A DNA stretch of 35,918 bases from positions 1 through 35,918 of the forward strand of contig JAJNAZ010000023.1 in assembly GCA_021155855.1 (NCBI GenBank), in the 5' to 3' direction. The position numbers and the translations under genes were made by a program. This DNA is from Solirubrobacterales bacterium (lineage in GTDB: Bacteria > Actinomycetota > Thermoleophilia > Solirubrobacterales > 70-9). Under the pieces are notes generated by a model. It was not told where the DNA came from, did not search any database, and worked only from the letters and a program-made list of their open reading frames with translations. Positions 24,361-32,138 of the stretch are shown in pieces. The stretch's first letter is position 1. Every line of letters begins with the position of its first letter.

Positions 24361-24480
24361 GTGGTGCAACTCCTTGTGAGCGGTGGGATTCCTGAGACCC
24401 GGACGCACTCACGAGTGCACGGAAGAAACGGAACTCCTCGGGCGCCTGATTGGCGACCCGACGCAGATCACGGTAGCAGG
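24361..24480 (-). ncRNA. Structured 5' leader, copy B (upstream of DEAD-box helicase gene)
   Basis: Minus-strand order is the same as copy A: hairpin 1 (24459-24440; GGGUCGCC, loop AAUCA, GGCGCCC), GAGGAGTTCCGT, hairpin 2 (24421-24404; CGUGC, 8-nt loop, GUGCG), GGGTCTCAGGA (24400-24390) and the ribosome site AAGGAGTT (24375-24368). Hairpin 2 could also pair as GCACTC/GAGTGC with a 2-nt loop. GCTACCGT at the far end may hold the -10. The distance from GGGTCTCAGGA to the ribosome site is shorter (14 nt against 30 in copy A). Confidence 0.7.
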
Positions 24481-24665
24481 TGCGCTGAAAACCACTGAAT
24501 TTGCGGGGGAGTTGGGCAGGCTCGCCCGCCAAGGCGGCGCTGGAGGCCGCCGCTACCGCTGTGACGGCGGCAGTACACTCATATCACCGCCGGCTGGGCC
24601 CTTTCACCTCCTCCTCCGCCCTTCTCGAGACCGGCCTTCTGCGAGGAGAAGGGAAAGGGGTTGCG
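24481..24665. other. Intergenic region between the helicase leader and the DUF2294 gene
   Basis: With copy B this makes a 305-bp gap without a gene. It should hold the helicase promoter (minus strand) and the promoter of the plus-strand gene. TACACT (24574-24579) is a possible plus-strand -10, leaving a leader of about 80 nt that ends in the ribosome site AGGAGAAGGGAAAGGGG. I see no other ordered structure. Confidence 0.45.
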
Positions 24666-25040
24666 ATGAGCGACCCAGTGGGCGACGTTGCGGAGACCCG
24701 GCGAAGGCCGGGAGTATCGGACGAACTGACGAGATCGCTGAGCTCGATCTGGGAGCGACATGCGGGCGGGCGGCCGAACGACGTCAGCATCGAGATCTCG
24801 GGCGATGTGGTCAAGTTCGTGATCCGCGATGCGGTGATCGCCGTCCCCGACGAGAACGGGGACGGGTCTGAGCCGGCCGAGCTCCTCTCGCCGGACTCAC
24901 CCGGCTACAGGCATGAGGTGATCACGGCGGTCGGGAGGATCACCCGCCGCCGAGTGCGCGGCTTCATCCCCAAGCGCGACCCGAAGATTGAGGTCGCCAG
25001 CGACACCTTCATCCTCGAGCCGGTCCACATCGCGCGCTGA
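24666..25040 (+). CDS. DUF2294 (MpsC-like) domain protein
   Basis: 124 residues from ATG 24666, preceded by AGGAGAAGGG. The sequence fits DUF2294: a helix with LSSIWERHAGGRPNDVSIEI, strands KFVIRDAVIAV, a helix ending GRITRRRVRGFIPKRDPKIE and the closing strand TFILEP. The middle of the usual domain (after DAVIAV) is short here, replaced by an acidic loop (PDENGDGSEPAE). In Staphylococcus MpsC has been linked to membrane potential and bicarbonate, but other roles are possible. It seems cytoplasmic and is transcribed alone. Confidence 0.65.
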   Translation: MSDPVGDVAETRRRPGVSDELTRSLSSIWERHAGGRPNDVSIEISGDVVKFVIRDAVIAVPDENGDGSEPAELLSPDSPGYRHEVITAVGRITRRRVRGFIPKRDPKIEVASDTFILEPVHIAR

Positions 25041-25089
25041 GCCCCCGACGCCCGGAGGCGGAATCGCCACCAATCGCGCGAATGCGTGG

Positions 25090-25111
25090 CATCGCCCCCG
25101 CGGGGGCGATG
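25090..25111. terminator. Bidirectional terminator-like palindrome
   Basis: A perfect 22-nt palindrome (CATCGCCCCCG and its complement) lies between the stops of two convergent genes. Flanking GGAGGC/GCCTCC can add an outer stem. There is no T run. Confidence 0.7.
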
Positions 25112-25135
25112 TCCGGCGGCGCCTCCGCCCCAGGA

Positions 25136-25555
25136 TCAGCCCTGGCGCCCGAGCACGCCGCGGCTGCTGATCTTGCCGCCGCGGAAGACGTACTCGACCC
25201 TGTCGTCGGTCAGCGGCGTCAGCGCGACCGTCCCGGTTCCCTTGCACTTCTTGCCCTCGCCGCGGTCGATCACCTCGCGGAAGCGGTAGGCGGTCTCGGT
25301 CGCGCCGAGGTACTCCCAGGTCCCCGCGCACTCGATCCCGCCGTAGCGGACGACGTTCTGCTTCGAGCGCTCGAGCGAGACGATCGTCGCCGTGACCGTG
25401 AACGGCTCGAGGTTCTTCTGGGTCAGCCGCCCCCGCCACTCGCCGGTGATCTCGAACTCCGGCTCCGCCATGGTGACCTCCGGCTCCTCCCTCTCGCCGC
25501 AGCCGACGACGGCGATTGCGACGAGCGCGAGGGCGATGGCTGCTGCCTTGCGCAC
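25136..25555 (-). CDS. Small exported lipoprotein, unknown function
   Basis: 139 residues from GTG 25555, starting with a lipoprotein signal (AAAIALALVAIAVVGC, lipobox VVGC). The mature part reads FEITGEWRGRLTQKNLEPFTV and later YGGIECAGTWEYLG, GEGKKCKGTGTVALTP, which look like an all-beta, lipocalin-like fold with two cysteines that may form a disulfide. TTAGAT ends 6 nt before the start, so the mRNA is probably leaderless. It is anchored outside the membrane. I cannot name the family. It is convergent with the DUF2294 gene. Confidence 0.75.
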   Translation of the reverse strand: MRKAAAIALALVAIAVVGCGEREEPEVTMAEPEFEITGEWRGRLTQKNLEPFTVTATIVSLERSKQNVVRYGGIECAGTWEYLGATETAYRFREVIDRGEGKKCKGTGTVALTPLTDDRVEYVFRGGKISSRGVLGRQG

Positions 25556-25644
25556 GCCGTGATCTAAGCAACTCGCGCGGCGTCCCCGAGCCGTGCGGCC
25601 GGTCGCCGCAGACGCACCACCGGCTGCTTCAGAGCGGCGCTCGC

Positions 25645-25650
25645 TAGAGT
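25645..25650 (+). promoter_or_regulatory. -10 box of a leaderless promoter (first epimerase gene)
   Basis: TAGAGT ends 7 nt before the ATG at 25658. Confidence 0.45.
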
Positions 25651-25657
25651 CGCGGCG

Positions 25658-26626
25658 ATGAGCTCGGCGGCCTCGAGGGTGCTGGTGACGGGCGGCGCGG
25701 GCTTTATCGGCTCGCATCTCGCCGAGCGGCTCTACCGCGAGGGCCAGCGCGTCCGGGTGCTCGACAACCTCGCCACCGGCAGGCGCGAGAACCTGCTCGC
25801 GCTGCCCGACGAGATCGAGTTCATCGAGGGCGACGTTCGCAGCTACGAGCAGGTCCACCGCTGCGTGCGCGAGTGCGACCTGGTGTTTCATCAGGCCGCC
25901 GTCCCGTCGGTGCCGCGATCGGTCCGCGACCCGCTGACCAGCCACGCGGCAAACGTGACCGGGACGCTCAACGTGCTACTCGCCGCGCGCGACGAGGGGG
26001 TTCGCCGGGTGGTCTTCGCCTCGTCGTCTTCGACCTATGGCGCGAATCGCGAGTTGCCGGCGCGCGAGGAGACGCCCGCGCTGCCGATCTCCCCCTACGC
26101 GGTCGGCAAGCTTGCCGCCGAGGGCTACTGCCGCGCGTTCTTCGAGGTCTACGGGCAGGAGACGGTCGCGCTGCGCTACTTCAACGTCTTCGGACCGCGC
26201 CAGGACCCGCTCTCGGAGTATGCGGCGGTCGTGCCCCGGTTCATCACCGCGATGCTGGAGGGGCGCTCCCCGGTGGTCCACGGGGACGGCGAGCAGTCGC
26301 GCGACTTCACCTATGTGGACAACGCCGTCGCGGCCAACCTGCTCGCCGCTGATCGCGACGGTGTCGCGGGAGAGACCTTCAACATCGCCTGCGGAGAGAC
26401 GATCACGCTGAACGCGCTGCTGGAGGAGCTACGGGGGATCATCGGGGTCGAGGCCGAGGCGGATCACGGCGAGCCGCGGCCGGGAGACGTGCGGAATTCG
26501 CTCGCCGACATCTCCCGGGCCCGCGCCGCCTTGGGCTACGAGCCCGCGATCGGGCTGCGCGAAGGATTATCGAGGACCGTGGAGTCGCTGAGGTCCGCGG
26601 CCCAGACTGCGGTATTACCCGGTTGA
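25658..26626 (+). CDS. NAD-dependent sugar-nucleotide epimerase (WbpP-like UDP-GlcNAc 4-epimerase)
   Basis: 322 residues, extended SDR fold. NAD motif GGAGFIGSH, catalytic Ser in SSSSTYG, then YAVGK (Tyr and Lys) in SPYAVGKLAAEGY. The stretch ALRYFNVFGPRQDPLSEYAA, followed by VVPRF, closely resembles WbpP-type epimerases that convert UDP-GlcNAc and UDP-GalNAc. The substrate could also be UDP-glucose or a uronate form. First gene of the polysaccharide locus, with its own leaderless promoter. It ends 130 bp before the next epimerase. Confidence 0.87.
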   Translation: MSSAASRVLVTGGAGFIGSHLAERLYREGQRVRVLDNLATGRRENLLALPDEIEFIEGDVRSYEQVHRCVRECDLVFHQAAVPSVPRSVRDPLTSHAANVTGTLNVLLAARDEGVRRVVFASSSSTYGANRELPAREETPALPISPYAVGKLAAEGYCRAFFEVYGQETVALRYFNVFGPRQDPLSEYAAVVPRFITAMLEGRSPVVHGDGEQSRDFTYVDNAVAANLLAADRDGVAGETFNIACGETITLNALLEELRGIIGVEAEADHGEPRPGDVRNSLADISRARAALGYEPAIGLREGLSRTVESLRSAAQTAVLPG

Positions 26627-26644
26627 GGTTGCGGCACTTCCCCC

Positions 26645-26674
26645 TTGACGCGCGGCAGACGGAGCGGATAGCGT
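26645..26674 (+). promoter_or_regulatory. Probable housekeeping promoter before the second epimerase gene
   Basis: TTGACG (26645-26650), 18-nt spacer, TAGCGT (26669-26674). The leader would be about 75 nt. It would start an operon of second epimerase, GT4 and the small membrane protein. Confidence 0.5.
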
Positions 26675-26756
26675 TGGCGGTCAATCATTCAGCGGGATCA
26701 GCCACCGGCGATGGATCGCGTAGGCGTGTTCGACCAAGGGGAGCTGGGAGTCTAGG

Positions 26757-27740
26757 TTGCGGCATTTGATCACTGGCGGGGCGGGCTTCGTCGGCTCGCA
26801 TCTTGCGGACAAACTGGCGGGAAGAGGCGACGAGGTGACGATCCTCGACGACCTCAGCACCGGGAAGATCGAGAACGTGGATGCCGTTCTCGACGGTGGG
26901 CGGGCGCGCCTGGTCGTCGAGTCAGCGGAGGACGCAGGCGTGATCGACGAGTTGATGGGGGGCGCGGACACGTGCTTCCATCTGGCCTCGGCGGTCGGAG
27001 TGAAACTGATCGTCGAGCGACCGCTCGACTGCGTGCTTCGCAACGTGCGCGCAATCGACACCGTGATGGCCGCCGGCGCCCGCCACCGCACCAGGCTCCT
27101 GTTCACCTCGACGTCGGAGGTCTACGGAAAGAGCAACGGCGTGGCGCTGCGAGAGCACGACGACCGGCTCGTCGGATCGCCGGCGGTCTCGCGCTGGTCG
27201 TATGCGACGGCGAAGGCCTTTGGAGAGGTGCTGGCCCATGGATACACGCGCGAGCAGGGCGCGAGGATGACGGTCGCGCGGCTGTTCAACGCCGTCGGCC
27301 CGCGGCAGGCGAGCGCCTACGGGATGGTGCTTCCCCGGTTAGTGCGCCAGGCGCTCGCCGGGGACGACCTGACCGTGTACGGAGACGGGGGTCAGTCGCG
27401 CTGCTTCACTCACGTCCACGACACGGTCGAGGCGCTCGTCGACCTGATCGACGCGGACGCGGCGATCGGCAACGTCTACAACGTCGGGGCAACCGAGCAG
27501 ATCACGATCCTCGAGCTCGCCCAGCGCGTGCTCGAGCGCACGGGCTCGAGCTCGAGCCTCCGCCTGGTCCCCTACGAGGAGGCCTATGCCGGGGGCTTCG
27601 AGGAGCTCGGGAACCGGCAGCCGGATTGCACTGAAATCGAGCGCCTGATCGGCTGGCGGCCGCGGCGCTCGGTCGACGACGCGATCGACGACGTGATCGC
27701 CTGCGAGGAGGCAGCGACCCGGCTTAGCGTGGCGGCCTGA
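26757..27740 (+). CDS. NAD-dependent epimerase/dehydratase (UDP-glucuronate decarboxylase- or GalE-like)
   Basis: 327 residues from TTG 26757 (GGGAG about 9 nt upstream). A second TTG at 26766, 7 nt after a TAGGTT box, is an alternative but would shorten the first strand. NAD motif GGAGFVGSHL, Ser/Thr in TSTSEVYG, YATAK (Tyr, Lys). The pattern FTHVHDTVEALVDLI and DLSTGKIENV fits sugar-nucleotide 4-epimerases or dehydratases/decarboxylases; the substrate is not clear. It acts in the cytoplasm to supply a sugar for the glycan. The next gene overlaps its stop. Confidence 0.87.
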   Translation: MRHLITGGAGFVGSHLADKLAGRGDEVTILDDLSTGKIENVDAVLDGGRARLVVESAEDAGVIDELMGGADTCFHLASAVGVKLIVERPLDCVLRNVRAIDTVMAAGARHRTRLLFTSTSEVYGKSNGVALREHDDRLVGSPAVSRWSYATAKAFGEVLAHGYTREQGARMTVARLFNAVGPRQASAYGMVLPRLVRQALAGDDLTVYGDGGQSRCFTHVHDTVEALVDLIDADAAIGNVYNVGATEQITILELAQRVLERTGSSSSLRLVPYEEAYAGGFEELGNRQPDCTEIERLIGWRPRRSVDDAIDDVIACEEAATRLSVAA

Positions 27741-28987
27741 CCGGAGCGCCCGGCCCGGCCCGCATCCGCGTCCTCCGGGTAATCGCGAGGATGAACCTGG
27801 GCGGTCCCGCCCAGCAGGCGGCGCTGCTCAGCGGGCGACGACTCGACCCGAGTCGTTACGAGACCCTGCTCGTCCACGGCTCCGTGGCCGCCGGCGAGGA
27901 GTCGATGGCCGATCTCGCCGACCGGGAGGGAGCCCGGACCGAGTTCGTGCCCAGCCTCAGTCAGGCCCCACACCCCCCTCACGACGCCGCCGCCCTGGCG
28001 CGGATCGTCGCCATCGCCCGTCGCTTTCGCCCCCACCTGATCCACACCCACATGGCGAAGGCCGGCTTTCTCGCTCGGCTGGCGGCGCTTACCACGCTGC
28101 GGTCGCGTCCGGTAATCGTCCACACCTACCACGGGCACGTGCTCGAGCGCTACTTCGGCCCGCGAAAGAGCGCGCTGTACCGCTCACTGGAGCGGCTGCT
28201 CGGGCGGCGAAGCGACTGCCTGATCGGGGTCAGCCAGGCGACGGTCGATGATCTGGTCCGACTCGGCGTCGCGGCGCGGGATCGCTTCCGCGTGATCCCG
28301 CTCGGGCTGGACCTGGAGCCGTTCGCGAACAGCGACCGGGGGGCGGGGGGCGAGCTTCGTCGCCGCCTCGGGATCGGCGAGGACGACATCGTCCTCAGCT
28401 TCGTCGGCCGGGTGGTGCCGATCAAGCGCTTGGACGTCCTGCTTCGCGCCCTGGCGCTCACAGGAGACGCCGCACCGCTGCGGCTGCTGGTGGTCGGCGA
28501 CGGCGAGATCAGGCCCCGCCTGCAGCCGATCTCGCGCGAGCTCGGGATCGAGGATCGGATCCGGTTCCTGGGCTACCGGCGCGACCTGACCACGATCACG
28601 GCCGCCGCCGACATCGCGGTCCTCACCTCCGCCAACGAGGGGACCCCCGTGTCGCTGATCGAGGCGGCTGCCGCCGGGTTGCCCGCCGTGGCGACCCGGG
28701 TTGGGGGCGTCGGCGAGGTGGTGACGCCGGACACCGGGGTCCTCGTCCCCCCGGATGATCCCGAGGCGGTGGCGACCGCGCTCCTGCGGCTCGCCGCTGA
28801 ACCGGAACTACGCGCCCGGCTCGGCGCCGGCGCCCGCGAGCACGCCCTGCGCCGCTACTCTGCCTCCCGCCTGGTCGCCGACATCGACGCGCTCTACGGC
28901 GAGCTGCTGACTCGTCGCGGAGTGAATGACAGAATGAGGGTCCGTTCCGCACGACGGCAGGGCAGGCGCCAAGCACCAATCCGATGA
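27737..28987 (+). CDS. GT4-family glycosyltransferase; likely CTG start
   Basis: 416 residues if translation starts at CTG 27737, whose CTGA overlaps the previous stop by 4 bp. The first ATG (27791) would remove the first Rossmann strand (IRVLRVIARM) that belongs right before NLGGPAQQ. An in-frame stop at 27725 leaves no ATG, GTG or TTG earlier. GT-B features: HTYHGHV, VPIKRLDVLLRAL for the nucleotide loop, and the EX7E motif EGTPVSLIEAAAAGLPAVAT. It should transfer a sugar from a nucleotide donor to a lipid-linked or growing glycan at the cytoplasmic face. The tail (about 30 residues) is arginine-rich and overlaps the next gene. Confidence 0.85.
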   Translation: MTGAPGPARIRVLRVIARMNLGGPAQQAALLSGRRLDPSRYETLLVHGSVAAGEESMADLADREGARTEFVPSLSQAPHPPHDAAALARIVAIARRFRPHLIHTHMAKAGFLARLAALTTLRSRPVIVHTYHGHVLERYFGPRKSALYRSLERLLGRRSDCLIGVSQATVDDLVRLGVAARDRFRVIPLGLDLEPFANSDRGAGGELRRRLGIGEDDIVLSFVGRVVPIKRLDVLLRALALTGDAAPLRLLVVGDGEIRPRLQPISRELGIEDRIRFLGYRRDLTTITAAADIAVLTSANEGTPVSLIEAAAAGLPAVATRVGGVGEVVTPDTGVLVPPDDPEAVATALLRLAAEPELRARLGAGAREHALRRYSASRLVADIDALYGELLTRRGVNDRMRVRSARRQGRRQAPIR

Positions 28988-29283
28988 ACGTTTTTTCAAG
29001 CGGCCAGCACGAGAAGGAGATCCGGCAGCTCGAGCCGCAGATCCTGCCGAGACAGCTTCGGGCCCTGGAACTGATCGCCGCGCGGCTCAGCGACCAGCGG
29101 CCGGCACCCGACCAGGCCTTCGTCGCCCGGCTCGAGGATCGGATCGCCGGGCTGCCGCGCGACACCGACCAGCCCCGGGATTATGCCCCGCGGTCAAGCT
29201 GGCTGCTCGGGACCGCCGTATGCCTCGCGATCGGCTTCGGCCTGCTCCTGGTCGCCGCCCTGCTGGTCGCCGGCGGGTCCTGA
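28984..29283 (+). CDS. Small single-pass membrane protein, possible anti-sigma-like partner
   Basis: 99 residues. Its ATG overlaps the GT4 stop (ATGA), with no separate ribosome site, so it is translated by coupling. The N-terminal 70 residues are cytoplasmic and helical (RQLRALELIAARLSDQRPAP, then FVARLEDRIAG), the C-terminal helix (about 72-96) is a membrane segment. This layout, without zinc ligands, resembles small actinobacterial anti-sigma proteins. An ECF-like sigma gene lies opposite and overlaps it by 90 bp. The pairing is inference; a structural role in glycan assembly is another option. Confidence 0.7.
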   Translation: MNVFSSGQHEKEIRQLEPQILPRQLRALELIAARLSDQRPAPDQAFVARLEDRIAGLPRDTDQPRDYAPRSSWLLGTAVCLAIGFGLLLVAALLVAGGS

Positions 29284-29742
29284 TCGAGGCTCGGCCGGAT
29301 CGGGACGCTGCGAACGCTCGAGCTCGGTCCGCACACGGCGAAGCCCGCGGGAGTGGGCTCTGCGAACGCGATTCTCGCTCACACCGAGCACCCGGGCGAT
29401 CTCCGGGGCCGCAAGGCGGGCACCGTAACGGAGGGAAAGCACGGAACGGTCGAGCCGCTCGAGCCGCTCGAGCGCCCCGGCCAGGTCCGCCTCGATGCCC
29501 AGATCGTGCCGGTCCGCAATCCCCGCCCGCTCCCCGTTGCGCCGCGTCTCGCGCGCGATCTTCAGCAGGTGGACGCTCGTCTCCTTGCGCTCGGAGCCGA
29601 ACGTTGCCCGCTCGCGAAATGCTCGCTCGAAAGTGGCCTGGGTCAGCTGCTCGGCCTCTGCTCGCGATCCGACTCGGTAGGCGAAGTAGCCATAGACATC
29701 GGCGACGTGCTCGTTGTAGAGGCGGCTGAAGCTGTCGCTCAT
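29194..29742 (-). CDS. ECF-like sigma factor within the polysaccharide locus
   Basis: 182 residues from ATG 29742. Region 2 reads FSRLYNEHVADVYGYFAYRV, then QLTQATFERAFRERATFG; region 4 reads LERLDRSVLSLRYGARLAAP and then EIARVLGVSENRVRRAHSRGLRRVR. Region 3 is absent. The last 35-40 residues are Gln/Asp/Glu-rich and overlap the end of the membrane protein gene on the other strand; no earlier stop exists. A purine-rich AAGGGAA lies right before the ATG, closer than usual. It probably controls genes of this locus. No anti-sigma gene is co-directional. Confidence 0.82.
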   Translation of the reverse strand: MSDSFSRLYNEHVADVYGYFAYRVGSRAEAEQLTQATFERAFRERATFGSERKETSVHLLKIARETRRNGERAGIADRHDLGIEADLAGALERLERLDRSVLSLRYGARLAAPEIARVLGVSENRVRRAHSRGLRRVRTELERSQRPDPAEPRSGPAGDQQGGDQEQAEADREAYGGPEQPA

Positions 29743-29877
29743 TTCCCTTGCCGGGCCGTTCGGGATTACCCTTAGCCTCGCGGTCGCGACCCGCGCACCG
29801 CTAGTCGATCGAGGCTCGAACTCACCATACCCACGATAGGCGACCAGCAGATCCACGACTACCTGGCTGCGGCGCTG

Positions 29878-31116
29878 ATGCTCCTGCTGGTGGGCTTCGC
29901 CCTGTACGGCCTGATTCGGCTGCTCGCTCGCGGCCGTCCCGGGTTGGCGATCGGGTGGCCGATCGCGGTCGCCGTGGTCCTTCGGGTTGTCGCCGCGGCG
30001 GGCGTCTCGCTGACCTCGATCGCCTCGGAGCTGCGCGGCGGCGACGAGCGCACCTTCTTGGGCAACGCGAGGGAGGTGGCGGACTCCGGCTTCGGCTCCG
30101 AAGAGTGGCTCTCGTCCCTGACCGGCACGCTGCATGAGTGGCTACTCGCCGCCCAGGCCTGGACGGTCGACGCGCCCGATTTCGCGCTTCGCATCACCGA
30201 GATCGGGCTCGCGGTCGCCGGGCTCGTGCTGCTCGTCACCGCTGTCTACGAGCTGGTGGGTCCCAAGCCGGCGATCATCGCCGCCTGGATCCTCGCCTTC
30301 GAGCCCAGCGGGGTCTTCTTCTCCAGCCTCCTGCACAAGGAGTCCGCCATGTTCCTGGCCGAGGGCCTGGTCGCCTTCGGCGGGGCCCGCCTCTGGAAGC
30401 GAGGCGACTTCACCTCCTTCGCGGTCATCGTCGCCGGCTGTCTGGTCGGGGTCGCCACTCGCCCCTACGCCGGCTGGCTCCTGATCACTGCCGGGGTCGT
30501 GATCGCCCTGCACGCCAGCGTGCGAACCTCGCGGACAAGCGAGGCCACCTCCATGGCCCTGATCGCGATCGTCGCCGCGTTCGTCGTACTCGCGACCCCC
30601 ACCGTGCTCGAGGCATCCTCCGACGAGAACCTGGATCAAAACGTCCAGCAATCCCAGGACGCAAACGCGGCCGACGACGCCAACCTGGCGCTGGAGCAGG
30701 TCGACTTCTCGACCCGCGAGGCGATCATCACCAACCTACCGACCCGGATCTTCGACGTCACCTTCAAGCCATTCGTGTGGCAGCTCGGGAATTCGAGCCA
30801 GCGGCTGGGAGCGATCGGGGGGCTCATCACTCTCGCCCTGCTGTATTTCCTCGCGAGGGCGCTGACAGACCGCCGCGGCGAGATCTTCGCCCGCGCCGGA
30901 CCCCTGATCTACCTGGCGTTCTTTCTGCTGGTCGCCTACTCGCTGAGCACCGGCAACGCCGGCACCGGCTTTCGCTACCGCACCCACCTCGTGGCGATCG
31001 CGATCTGCATCGTGGTCGCGCTGTGGCACTGGCGCACCGAGCGAGCCGCTCAGCCGCTGCCGACCGCCGCGCCGGAGACCGCTCCAAGGGAGCGCTACGT
31101 GCCGACGCCGACGTAG
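29878..31116 (+). CDS. Polytopic membrane protein of the polysaccharide locus
   Basis: 412 residues with about ten hydrophobic segments. An external loop after the second helix has GGDERTFLGNAREVADSG, and a later loop has ENLDQNVQQSQDANAADD, both acidic. GNAGTGFRYRTHL near the C-terminus resembles the conserved tail of GT-C type glycosyltransferases and polymerase-like proteins. A Wzy-type polymerase or a GT-C enzyme using a lipid-linked sugar is likely; neither can be fixed from sequence alone. No ATG, GTG or TTG lies upstream in frame before a stop at 29773, so ATG 29878 is used. It is divergent from the sigma gene. Confidence 0.75.
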   Translation: MLLLVGFALYGLIRLLARGRPGLAIGWPIAVAVVLRVVAAAGVSLTSIASELRGGDERTFLGNAREVADSGFGSEEWLSSLTGTLHEWLLAAQAWTVDAPDFALRITEIGLAVAGLVLLVTAVYELVGPKPAIIAAWILAFEPSGVFFSSLLHKESAMFLAEGLVAFGGARLWKRGDFTSFAVIVAGCLVGVATRPYAGWLLITAGVVIALHASVRTSRTSEATSMALIAIVAAFVVLATPTVLEASSDENLDQNVQQSQDANAADDANLALEQVDFSTREAIITNLPTRIFDVTFKPFVWQLGNSSQRLGAIGGLITLALLYFLARALTDRRGEIFARAGPLIYLAFFLLVAYSLSTGNAGTGFRYRTHLVAIAICIVVALWHWRTERAAQPLPTAAPETAPRERYVPTPT

Positions 31117-31262
31117 GGGTCGGCGCTCAGGCGGCGGGCCGCTCCAGCTCGGCGAGCGGGATCGGGGGTGGATCCTATGTGTCCCGCCGTACCGCGATGC
31201 CTCTCGGTGCGGCTCGGGTATCTTGCGCAGGAGCCGGGGCCCCGATAACTGGACGATACGAC

Positions 31263-32138
31263 GTGAGCAACGCAGAAGTGCAGGAGCGCGCGACCCTTGA
31301 GTCGCCCGTGGCCGCCCCCCTCGTGTGGCCTGCCGAGCGGGTGATCCGGCCGACCAAGCGACGGCTGCGGCTTCGCGACTTCGTCGCTAACGCTCCTGTC
31401 ACCCGGGTTCTCACGGCGCGCGACCTGAAGGTGAAGTACAAGCAGTCCCTGTTCGGGCCGCTGTGGCTGGTGTTTCAGCCGCTGGCCCTGCTCGCCGGCT
31501 TCCTGGTCGCCTTCCAGGGCCTGGCGGGCGTGGATACGGGCGGGCTGCCCTACGTGGTCTTCGCGCTAGTCGGCCTTAGCGTGTGGTCCTTCTTTCAGGC
31601 CGCGATGACGATCGGCACGGCCTCCTTGATCTCGAGCGCCAACCTGGTCCGCTATACGCCGTGTCCGCGCCTCGCATTCCCGCTGGCGGCGGTGATCGCC
31701 TCGCTGCCGGCCTTCGGGGTCACGGCGACCGGCGCCGTGGTGGCCACGACCGTAACGGGCCATATCACGATCAAGGTCCTCCTGCTGCCGCTGGTGCTGA
31801 TCTGGCTGGTGTTGCTCACGCTGGCGGTGGTCGCGATCCTGTCGTCGCTTGCGGTGCGGTACCGCGACATCAACAGCGCGCTGCCGTTCCTGCTTCAGGT
31901 GGGAGTGTTCCTTGCCCCGATCGGCTATCCGCTTGCCGAAGTCTCCTCCACCGCCCGTGCGCTCCTCGGCCTCAACCCCCTGACGGGCGTCATGGAGGGC
32001 GCCCGCTGGATGGTGCTATCGGGATACCAGCCGGACATCGAGCCGATCGTCATCTCGCTCGCGGCTACGGCATTGCTCGTGGTGGCCGGCTGGCGGCTGT
32101 TCTCGCGGCGCGAGACCACGATGGCGGACGAGATCTGA
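31263..32138 (+). CDS. ABC-2 polysaccharide export permease (Wzm/TagG type)
   Basis: 291 residues from GTG 31263; an ATG at 31197 would add an unlikely N-terminus. Typical features are RVLTARDLKVKYKQSLFGPL before the first membrane helix, about six membrane helices, the AVRYRDINSALPFLLQVGVF loop and SGYQPDIEP before the last helix. It should form the channel that exports an undecaprenyl-linked polysaccharide with the ATPase encoded next. The stop overlaps that gene (TGATG). A 146-bp gap upstream may hold its promoter (TATCTT at 31219-31224). Confidence 0.9.
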   Translation: MSNAEVQERATLESPVAAPLVWPAERVIRPTKRRLRLRDFVANAPVTRVLTARDLKVKYKQSLFGPLWLVFQPLALLAGFLVAFQGLAGVDTGGLPYVVFALVGLSVWSFFQAAMTIGTASLISSANLVRYTPCPRLAFPLAAVIASLPAFGVTATGAVVATTVTGHITIKVLLLPLVLIWLVLLTLAVVAILSSLAVRYRDINSALPFLLQVGVFLAPIGYPLAEVSSTARALLGLNPLTGVMEGARWMVLSGYQPDIEPIVISLAATALLVVAGWRLFSRRETTMADEI

